Origin: an uncultured Clostridia bacterium
GTDB taxonomy: Bacteria; Bacillota; Clostridia; Oscillospirales; Ruminococcaceae
Assembly (NCBI GenBank): GCA_947385505.1
Contig: CANDLP010000034.1
Location: 1 to 11,564, forward strand
Length of the DNA: 11,564 bases
Reading direction: 5' to 3'
Position 1 is the first letter of the stretch, and each line of letters opens with the position of its first letter. The notes under the pieces are model-generated. The model searched no databases and was not told where the DNA came from. It saw only the letters and a program-made list of their open reading frames with translations. This document shows positions 5,532-11,564 of the stretch, one piece after another. The position numbers and the translations under genes were made by a program.

Positions 5532-7022
5532 ATGGAGCTGAAACAACAAAACATAACCCCATCTCTCGATGAAAATATAATAAACCTCAGAACCGTTATG
5601 TCTAACAGCAGCGACCTGACAATAAAATACGCCAAAATCGGCGGACACCGCATTTGCATAGTATTCTGCGAAGGAATGACCAGCACCGATACAATGGCGG
5701 AGCTGATCTTTCAGCCTTTAAATACTCTGACCGCTGAAATGCCTTTTGAAAGCCTTGTCCGAACCCTTGAGAACGGACTTATTATAGCGGGTGAACAAAA
5801 ACAAGCGGATACCTATTCCGACATATGTGAAAATATCATGTCTGGATTTGTGGCAATTTTAGTGGACGGACTGGATCACGCAGTTACTATTGGAGTGCAG
5901 GGCTATGCTTCCCGCTCGGTAGAGCCGCCCTCTACCCACAGCAACGTCAGAAGCAGCCGCGACGGCTTTGTGGAAGTGGTCAGGACAAATGTTTCTCTCG
6001 TAAGACGGAGAATGAAAAATACCGATCTGGTATTTAAAATGATGACTCTCGGAGATATGTCAAATACCGACGTATGCCTTTGCTATATAAAAAACGTGGC
6101 GGACAAAAAACTCGTGAAGGAAGTGGAAAAAAAGCTTAAACAGCTTCCTCTGAATACAATTCTCGAAGGCGGATATATTCAGCCCTTTTTGGAAAACCCC
6201 GGAAATCAGCTTTTTTCCGAGGTAGGCGCCACCGAACGCCCCGACGTGTTTACCGCCAAGCTTCACGAGGGCAAGGTGGGAGTGCTTGTGGACGGCACGC
6301 CTTTTGCCCTTTTCGTCCCTAAGCTTTTTATGGAAAACTTCTCGGTGATCGACGATTATACGGGAAGACCGGTATTTGCCGCTTTTATCCGAGTTATAAG
6401 ATATATGGCGATTATATTCGCCACCGTTGTGTCCGGTTTTTATGTGGCGCTGGCAAATTTTAACCCGGAACTATTTCCCGAAGCGCTGCTGCTTAATCTG
6501 GCGACAAGTATTCAGGACACGCCCTACCCTCTGCTTCCCGAATGTCTTCTGATTCATATGTTTTACGAAATAATGCGGGAAGCGGGACTTCGTATACCCA
6601 CAAACATAGGTCACGCCGTTTCCATTGTGGGAGGTCTTGTAATAGGTGATATCGTGGTATCCGCAGGATTGGTGGGAGCGCCCATGGTGCTTATGGTGGC
6701 AATGTCCGCCATAACAAGCTTTGTGGTGCCCGACCTGTACGACAGCATAGCGGTGCTTCGCTTCGCTTATATAATAGTGGGCGGCATCTGGGGGCTTTTC
6801 GGCATAACGATACTGTCCGCAATAATAGCCATCAAGCTTTGCTCTCAGGAAAGCTACGGAGTTCCCCACACCGCGCCGCTTTCACCGTTCTCTCCAAAGG
6901 CGCTCCGAGACTTTATTATAAGGAGAGGCTGGCGTAAAATGTCGGAAAATGATTATCGGGTTCAGGATCTGGCGGGAGTCAACATTGGTGAAATGAATGA
7001 AGAAAACCATATGAACCGCTGA
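5532..7022 (+). CDS. Spore germination protein, GerA family A subunit
   Basis: From the ATG at 5532 the protein has 496 residues, within the GerAA/GerKA range. A soluble N-terminal region (about 1-280) is followed by a membrane region (about 283-437) with several hydrophobic segments, then a short polar tail. Family hallmarks seen are the RSVEPPSTHSNVRSSRDGF stretch followed by RTNVSLVRRRMKN (about 128-163), EGGYIQPFLEN (212-222), and the membrane motif EAGLRIPTNIGHAVSIVGG (350-368), which continues into a GDIVVSAGLVGAP stretch. With the B and C proteins it should form the nutrient receptor of the spore inner membrane, where recent work indicates the A subunit forms an ion channel. It opens a three-gene operon, with the B gene starting 27 bases after its stop. 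The germinant recognised cannot be read from the sequence. The gene diverges from gatC. Confidence 0.95.
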   Translation: MELKQQNITPSLDENIINLRTVMSNSSDLTIKYAKIGGHRICIVFCEGMTSTDTMAELIFQPLNTLTAEMPFESLVRTLENGLIIAGEQKQADTYSDICENIMSGFVAILVDGLDHAVTIGVQGYASRSVEPPSTHSNVRSSRDGFVEVVRTNVSLVRRRMKNTDLVFKMMTLGDMSNTDVCLCYIKNVADKKLVKEVEKKLKQLPLNTILEGGYIQPFLENPGNQLFSEVGATERPDVFTAKLHEGKVGVLVDGTPFALFVPKLFMENFSVIDDYTGRPVFAAFIRVIRYMAIIFATVVSGFYVALANFNPELFPEALLLNLATSIQDTPYPLLPECLLIHMFYEIMREAGLRIPTNIGHAVSIVGGLVIGDIVVSAGLVGAPMVLMVAMSAITSFVVPDLYDSIAVLRFAYIIVGGIWGLFGITILSAIIAIKLCSQESYGVPHTAPLSPFSPKALRDFIIRRGWRKMSENDYRVQDLAGVNIGEMNEENHMNR

Positions 7023-7049
7023 AAACAATATTGAACAGGAGAACAACAG

Positions 7050-8153
7050 GTGCAGTTAACATCAATAAAAAAAATAAGTTATATACAATTGGCGGTGCTG
7101 CTTGTAGCTTCAAGACTTTTTTCGGAAGCGATGAACTTTCCCTTAACCACCGTACAATACGGTATGCAGAGGTTTACGGTTATTCTTACCGCCTACGCCA
7201 TATTGTTTGTACAGTATATCCCTCTTATATGCCTTTCGGCTAAATATCCGGGAAAAAGCGCTCTGGGGATAATAACAGAGAGAAATAAGGCCTTGGGCTG
7301 GATCTATACAATACTTCTCACGGTTTCTACAGTAGTTGCCTCCATATCCTCCATGTGCCGAATGAAATTTTACGCATCCAGCACCATTTTCGGACAAGCG
7401 CCCGACTATCTTCTTATAATCCTGCCGCTTATCGTCTGTGCTTTCGCGGTGTGGAAGGGAATACAGGCCGCGGCAAGAAGCGGTGTTATTTTCGCCGCTG
7501 TGTTTGTGGGTTTTCTTATTTTAGTTTCAATAAGCACTTGGGATATGTTCGACGCAAAATGGCTCTACCCTAACTTTATAGACCGCGGCGGCGATTTCTG
7601 GGGAGAGGTGGCGGAACAAATAGGAAGCAATTCGGAAATAATTTATTTTTCCGTTTTAGCGGAACATGTTTCGGAAAAATCCCAGCGTGCCGTTTACCTG
7701 TATGTGCCTGCGGTAATGATTATTCTTGAGCTTATGTACCTGCTTGAAATATTATTGCTGGGACCTTTTGTGGGAAGCACCAATTTCCCCTTTTATACTG
7801 TTTCCGCCCTTTCCAATATAGTGCTGTTTCAAAGGCTCGACGGTATAGACGTGGCGGTATGGACGCTGATGTGTATAATAAAAATAACGCTGGGAACGCT
7901 CTGCACAAGAACAGCATTTGACCGCCTGGCGGGAAAAAAAGCGGGGATTATCGCCGCCCTCATATGCCTTGTGATAACGGCGGCGGCAGCCATGATCTTC
8001 GGCGGAAGCACGGATTTTGTTATAGCGGTGACCGCAATTCTAACATGCGGCATACCAATGATAACCTGCGGGGTATTTTTCCCGCTGATTGCGCTGATAA
8101 CGGCAAAAACCGGCTCGAATAAAAAAAATAAAGGAGCTAAGGCAAATGTATAA
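7050..8153 (+). CDS. Spore germination permease, GerA family B subunit (APC superfamily)
   Basis: This 367-residue, strongly hydrophobic protein fits the GerAB/GerKB permease family, the ligand-binding membrane subunit of the germinant receptor. About ten membrane spans can be picked out between residues 10 and 352, ending in a short basic tail. Family-like stretches are ISYIQLAVLLVASRLF at the start, AKYPGKSALGI (64-74), and the segment around 245-268 ending in QRLDGIDV, which corresponds to the conserved ERLD region. The start is a GTG at 7050. AGGAG at 7037-7041 with 8 bases of spacing supports it over any later start. The gene follows the A subunit closely and overlaps the C gene by 8 bases, which suggests translational coupling. 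The order A-B-C is that of gerA of Bacillus rather than gerK. Confidence 0.93.
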   Translation: MQLTSIKKISYIQLAVLLVASRLFSEAMNFPLTTVQYGMQRFTVILTAYAILFVQYIPLICLSAKYPGKSALGIITERNKALGWIYTILLTVSTVVASISSMCRMKFYASSTIFGQAPDYLLIILPLIVCAFAVWKGIQAAARSGVIFAAVFVGFLILVSISTWDMFDAKWLYPNFIDRGGDFWGEVAEQIGSNSEIIYFSVLAEHVSEKSQRAVYLYVPAVMIILELMYLLEILLLGPFVGSTNFPFYTVSALSNIVLFQRLDGIDVAVWTLMCIIKITLGTLCTRTAFDRLAGKKAGIIAALICLVITAAAAMIFGGSTDFVIAVTAILTCGIPMITCGVFFPLIALITAKTGSNKKNKGAKANV

Positions 8154-9306
8154 AAAAGGTATCGGGAAATTATCGGCGCATGTGCTGCTTTTTCTTTTTT
8201 CTTTGAGCATATTGGGCGCTTTGTCAGGCTGCGTACCGCACACAGAGCTTAACGAGAAGGCTATAATATTAGCTATCGGCGTAGATTATAAAGAGGAAAA
8301 ATACAAGGTGATATTCCAGTATTACAACCCCACCGGAATAGGCGGAAGAACTCTTGTGGACAACTCCCAGCCCAATGTTTTGACTTCAAAAGGCGAGGGG
8401 GACAACGTATACGCCGCCCTTGAGGACGCAGCCTTCCGCTGCGGAAGGGAAATGATGCTGGGCGTTACCCAATTTATAGTAATAGGAAAGGAAGCGGCGG
8501 AACATTCGGTGGAAAAGGTAATGGATTTCACCAAAAGCTTTTTTCAGAGCCACCCTGATATGCTGGTGACAGTAGCGGAAGAGGAAGCGGAAAAGGTTTT
8601 GGAAGTGAAATTCAGCGAAGGCATCGTTTCAACCCAAAAATTAAAATTCCTTCTCACAAATGCGGAGAAAAGCGGAATAGTCGCTCTCCCCAACGCGCTT
8701 GAGCTGTTCACCTCTTTGCAGACAGTAAGACAAAGCTCAGCCCTTCCCAGATTAAGACTTCTTGACAGCACACAAAGCGACGCGTCCGAAGACGGAAAAA
8801 CCCTGGAGATATCGGGAGGCGTGCTGATAAGCGAGGGTAAAGCGGTGGATGAAGTTGATATTGAGGTAATGTCGGGACTACGGATATTAAGCTGCAAAAC
8901 CGAAACGGGTACGGTAACGGTAGATTATAAGGACGAAAAAATATCGGTGGGACTTGTTAACATTAAAACAACAATAAAGCCTTCCTTTGAAAACGATCAA
9001 TTGGTGTTTACCGTTGACCTGCGCTCCGGCGGACGTTTTCTTTCCCCTCCCAAGGGCAGATACGAAAATGAAAACGATGAATTGGAAAAGCTTTGCGGCG
9101 ACGCTGTCATAAAAAGAATGGAATCGGCTGTAAAACAGACGGTTTTCAAATACGGAGCCGATCCTTTTTTGCTGGAAAAAACGATAAGACATTATGATTA
9201 CAATCTCTGGAAAAAAGTTGAAAAAAATTTCGGCGAATATCTGAAAAACGCCAAGTTTAAGTTCAGCTCTCATATTGAAATAGACAAGCTGCTCCTAAGC
9301 GAGTAG
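8146..9306 (+). CDS. Spore germination lipoprotein, Ger(x)C family
   Basis: The 386-residue protein begins with a lipoprotein signal: basic residues, a hydrophobic stretch (about 12-26) and the lipobox LSGC with Cys29 as the lipidated residue. After it comes TELNEKAIILAIGVDY, matching the RELNELAIVxGIGVD start of Ger(x)C proteins, but the WD usually found after the Cys is replaced by VPH. The ALPNALELFTSLQTVRQSSALPRLRL region and the C-terminal domain ending in a run of K/E-rich residues (LWKKVEKNF, EYLKNAKFKF) fit the family. It should be anchored on the outer face of the spore inner membrane as part of the receptor. AAGGAG (8131-8136) lies 9 bases before the ATG, and the gene overlaps the permease gene by 8 bases. 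It is the last gene of the operon. Confidence 0.93.
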   Translation: MYKKGIGKLSAHVLLFLFSLSILGALSGCVPHTELNEKAIILAIGVDYKEEKYKVIFQYYNPTGIGGRTLVDNSQPNVLTSKGEGDNVYAALEDAAFRCGREMMLGVTQFIVIGKEAAEHSVEKVMDFTKSFFQSHPDMLVTVAEEEAEKVLEVKFSEGIVSTQKLKFLLTNAEKSGIVALPNALELFTSLQTVRQSSALPRLRLLDSTQSDASEDGKTLEISGGVLISEGKAVDEVDIEVMSGLRILSCKTETGTVTVDYKDEKISVGLVNIKTTIKPSFENDQLVFTVDLRSGGRFLSPPKGRYENENDELEKLCGDAVIKRMESAVKQTVFKYGADPFLLEKTIRHYDYNLWKKVEKNFGEYLKNAKFKFSSHIEIDKLLLSE

Positions 9307-9375
9307 CATACTGTCCCGTCAGGCTGACGAAAAATACGTCAAATCCTCATCTCGAAACGCAGTTCATATCTTTAA

Positions 9376-9409
9376 AAAATCTGAACATTTTTTCTTTTGT
9401 TCAGATTTT
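9376..9409 (+). terminator. Terminator-like hairpin after the germination operon
   Basis: An 11-bp perfect stem, AAAATCTGAAC (9376-9386) with GTTCAGATTTT (9399-9409), has a 12-base loop. The T run is the stem's own 3' arm and only four bases long, so it may be a weak terminator. T-rich sequence at 9434-9450 follows. A smaller hairpin, CGTCA/TGACG with AAAAA after it, lies at 9317-9329, close to the lipoprotein stop. Confidence 0.55.
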
Positions 9410-9459
9410 GCTTTGCAGTGAACAAAAAACCAACTTTTTTCTTTTTTTACTCAATTATA

Positions 9460-9488
9460 TTGACTTTTTTACATTTTTGTGGTATATT
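9460..9488 (+). promoter_or_regulatory. Strong sigma-A extended -10 promoter of the surface protein gene
   Basis: TTGACT (9460-9465) and TATATT (9483-9488) are separated by 17 bases, and TGG directly precedes the -10 as an extended -10. Transcription would start near 9495, giving a leader of about 127 bases. The rest of the 9307-9621 gap is AT-rich and holds no gene. Confidence 0.8.
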
Positions 9489-9579
9489 TAACTTATATGT
9501 CGGCGCACCAAATGCGTATAATATTATTAAGTACATTTTGATCTTTCTACAAAAAAACTCAATATAATTTTAAAGAAAA

Positions 9580-9600
9580 TTTTTGAAAACCTTTCAAAAA
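9580..9600 (+). other. Inverted repeat in the leader of the surface protein gene
   Basis: TTTTTGAAA (9580-9588) and TTTCAAAAA (9592-9600) form a perfect 9-bp, AT-rich stem with a 3-base loop. It ends 5 bases before the ribosome binding site AAAAGGAG (9606-9613), which it does not cover. It could be a weak operator or a leader hairpin, or merely a product of AT-rich composition. Confidence 0.35.
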
Positions 9601-9621
9601 ATCGTAAAAGGAGAACCTTAA

Positions 9622-11298
9622 GTGAAATTTTTGAAAAAAGCCGCCTGTTTTGCGGCGGCCGCAGCAATAGCGGCAAGCACGGTATGCGTTAACGCTTATG
9701 CCGCCGACGCGTCACAAACAAACGAATCGGCAGTTTTGCCCGCGGCAAGCGAGCCTAATCTTTATAAGGTTGATATGGAAACCGATCCGTCGGTTCCCGA
9801 AGCCGGCAAGGAATTGACTCTTAAAGTAATTGTAAGCCCTCTGAGAAATACAAGGATCAGCAAGCTGAACTTTGAAATCGGTTTTGATACCGGAAACTTC
9901 AGCTATGTGCCCGACGACGGCAGCAAACAGCCTATCGACGATTCAAAAGCCGGAAACGGATACATATTATTCAGTCAAAGCAGCGACCTTGACATAATAA
10001 AAGGCACCGTACTTTCCCTCAAATTCAAGGTAACAAACCCAACGGGCGAATTTTATTTCAATGAAAAAAATACAATAGTTCTGGACAAAGACGGCAATGA
10101 CATTACAGACCGCGGACGCTGGAAACCTATCCGGTGGGATCAGTGCAAGCACGAAAAGTACGAACAGAAGGTTACCAAAACACCTACCTGTACCGAACCC
10201 GGCGTAATGAGCTATATATGTTCAAGCTGCCGCGTAAGCTTCAATTCCGCCGAAATACCGGCTACGGGACACGATTGGGACAGAACAAAAGCGGTATATA
10301 CCCAGGCCCCCTCATGTACCTCCGCCGGCTCAATATCAATTCCCTGTAAAAACAAAGACTGCAAGGATACGCTAAGGGAAGCCGTACCGGCTCTGGGACA
10401 TGACTGGAGCACATGGACGGTCACAAGACCCGCCACGGATAAACAGAAAGGGCAGGAAACCCGCGAGTGCAAACGCTGTAATGCAAAGGAAACAAGAGAC
10501 ACCGACTCTTCCATATTAGTCCCCCCCACAACAACCGCGCCTCAGGTATCGATATTGCCGACAGTGCTTATGGACGAAAAAACCGGAGTAAGGCTTGACT
10601 TTAAAGCGGGGGCGGTAGCGAGCAATACAGAGCTTGTGGTTAAAAAGCTCGGTCAAACCACCAACTCGGCTACATATGATATAACTCTTGTACGAAACGG
10701 TAAAACTGTACAGCCTTCGGACACGCTTTACATTGCAATAGACCTTCCCGCAGAGGTAAAGGGAAACAGCTTTTACGTATACCGTCACAACAGCGACGGA
10801 AGCTATACCGATATGCTTGCCTCTTACTCAAGCGGAAACGGATTCAGCAGAGTAAGCTTTAAAACAGGACATCTCAGCGAATATCTGGTTACCGCCGAAA
10901 GGCGCGGCGACACCACAAACTCTCCGGCAACAAATACATCAGATTCAACCGCAGCGACTGTACCGCCCGCCGCAACTACCACTCCCGTTATATCCGGCGG
11001 AGATTTTGTATTTGAATTTGAAGACGATAATACCACAACAAGCCCTGCCCCGGCCACTCCTCCTTCTTCCGACAATACCACTCCTCCAAATACGGGAACG
11101 GGCGGCACGAATACCGACCCAGATGTGATTATCGGCACAGACAGTTCTACCGGAAACGGAAATACCGGCAATACGGGAAATACTAACGGCTCCGGATCGG
11201 ATAAATCCGAGGACGCAAATGTTTCAACCGGTATTCTGGCAATATCTATTCCTCTGATTGCGGCAGCGGTAGGAATATTTGTGGCTAAGAAAAGATAA
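9622..11298 (+). CDS. Secreted cell-surface protein with cohesin-like domain, Cys/GHDW repeats and C-terminal anchor
   Basis: The 558-residue protein starts with GTG at 9622, supported by AAAAGGAG (9606-9613) at 8 bases. Residues 1-27 are a signal peptide, with likely cleavage after AYA. Residues about 44-170 resemble a cohesin/carbohydrate-binding beta-sandwich: LYKVDMETDPSVPEAGKELT, then LNFEIGFDTGNF, then GTVLSLKFKV. Residues 175-290 hold three Cys-rich units with CxxC or Cx4C pairs (200/203, 242/247, 283/286), each of the first two followed by GHDW (216-219, 259-262). Residues about 311-425 form another beta-rich domain ending in TGHLSEYLVT. A Thr/Pro/Gly/Asn-rich linker (about 430-530) follows, then NVSTG, a hydrophobic segment (538-554) and AKKR, which is the layout of a wall-sorting signal without LPxTG. 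The likely role is extracellular binding or scaffolding. No catalytic domain is seen. It has its own promoter and terminator. Confidence 0.85.
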   Translation: MKFLKKAACFAAAAAIAASTVCVNAYAADASQTNESAVLPAASEPNLYKVDMETDPSVPEAGKELTLKVIVSPLRNTRISKLNFEIGFDTGNFSYVPDDGSKQPIDDSKAGNGYILFSQSSDLDIIKGTVLSLKFKVTNPTGEFYFNEKNTIVLDKDGNDITDRGRWKPIRWDQCKHEKYEQKVTKTPTCTEPGVMSYICSSCRVSFNSAEIPATGHDWDRTKAVYTQAPSCTSAGSISIPCKNKDCKDTLREAVPALGHDWSTWTVTRPATDKQKGQETRECKRCNAKETRDTDSSILVPPTTTAPQVSILPTVLMDEKTGVRLDFKAGAVASNTELVVKKLGQTTNSATYDITLVRNGKTVQPSDTLYIAIDLPAEVKGNSFYVYRHNSDGSYTDMLASYSSGNGFSRVSFKTGHLSEYLVTAERRGDTTNSPATNTSDSTAATVPPAATTTPVISGGDFVFEFEDDNTTTSPAPATPPSSDNTTPPNTGTGGTNTDPDVIIGTDSSTGNGNTGNTGNTNGSGSDKSEDANVSTGILAISIPLIAAAVGIFVAKKR

Positions 11299-11307
11299 AC
11301 ATATTAT

Positions 11308-11352
11308 AAATAAAATAATCGGTGAAGTTGAACTTCACCGATTATTTTATTT
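11308..11352. terminator. Bidirectional terminator between convergent genes
   Basis: A near-perfect palindrome has arms at 11308-11329 and 11331-11352 (22 complementary positions around one central base). The core is G/C-containing (ATCGGTGAAGTT) and the outer parts are A/T runs (AATAAAAT with ATTTTATT). It lies 9 bases past the surface protein stop and 11 bases before the end of the convergent GH5 gene, so it can terminate both. Confidence 0.9.
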
Positions 11353-11363
11353 TGGAACAGGTA

Positions 11364-11564
11364 TTACAGATACTTAATCAATTCTTCGATAACAGGATTC
11401 ATATACTCGTCGGAAAGTCCGAAGCTCATTCCCTTATAGCTCCATGCGGCTCGTCCGATACCGTAATGCTCAAACGCCTTGTTTATTTCCTTATACCACT
11501 TCAAAATATCTTCGGGGGAAGCGTTAGTGATAACCCCGTATTCTCCGCAGTAAAGCACGGTTCC
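11364..11564 (-). CDS. C-terminal end of a glycoside hydrolase family 5 enzyme (partial, runs off the right edge)
   Basis: Only the last 66 residues are visible, read from the window edge. They begin GTVLYCGEYGVI, where the Glu (codon 11541-11543) occupies the place of the GH5 catalytic nucleophile at the end of beta-strand 7. They continue with WYKEINKAFEHYGIGRAAWSYKGMSFGL, whose AAWSYK fits the strand-8 Trp region of GH5 endoglucanase/mannanase-like enzymes. The protein ends cleanly in ELIKYL with no dockerin or anchor after the catalytic domain. The N-terminus, any signal peptide and other modules lie outside the window. The probable role is cleavage of beta-1,4-linked plant glycans, but the subfamily and substrate cannot be decided from this piece. 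It converges on the surface protein gene, so the two are not in one operon. Confidence 0.8.
   Translation of the reverse strand, partial: GTVLYCGEYGVITNASPEDILKWYKEINKAFEHYGIGRAAWSYKGMSFGLSDEYMNPVIEELIKYL

Overview
The window looks like chromosomal DNA of a spore-forming, anaerobic, gut-type member of the Bacillota, most likely in or near the Oscillospiraceae/Ruminococcaceae. The reasons are a complete GerA-type germinant receptor operon, a GatCAB amidotransferase, AAGGAGG-type ribosome binding sites, a GH5 glycanase, a cohesin-like surface protein, and intergenic DNA packed with GC-rich hairpins. The family placement is inferred from gene content and general resemblance, not from a search.

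Left half, minus strand, read right to left: gatC (5321-5028), gatA (4618-3188), gatB (2695-1265), then an alpha/beta-hydrolase esterase (1200-274). GatCAB converts Glu-tRNA(Gln) and/or Asp-tRNA(Asn) to the correctly amidated tRNA, using ammonia that GatA releases from glutamine. The set is unusually spread out. Gaps of 409 and 492 bases separate gatC/gatA and gatA/gatB, and both are filled by structured repeat DNA. A strong extended -10 promoter precedes gatC.

The repeats are the least ordinary part of the window. A module of about 250-285 bp occurs twice (1-255 and 2896-3180), each time just past the stop codon of a minus-strand gene. It consists of a fixed series of hairpins, and several base pairs differ between the copies in a compensating way. 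A second hairpin cluster (2756-2894), ending in a 14-bp bidirectional terminator, is joined to the right-hand copy. A different element (4636-5027), with a long nested inverted repeat, starts directly after the gatC stop.

Right half, plus strand: a three-gene germination operon (5532-9306) encodes an A subunit, a B permease and a C lipoprotein, closed by a hairpin terminator. Next come a consensus extended -10 promoter (9460-9488) and a GTG-started surface protein (9622-11298). That protein has a signal peptide, a cohesin-like domain, Cys/GHDW repeats, a beta-sandwich-like domain, a low-complexity linker and a C-terminal anchor. A 22-bp-stem terminator separates it from the 3' end of a convergent GH5 glycoside hydrolase that runs off the right edge.

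I see no phage, transposase, CRISPR, tRNA or rRNA. I found no clearly new protein system. The repeat modules and the surface protein's anchor are the features most worth following up.
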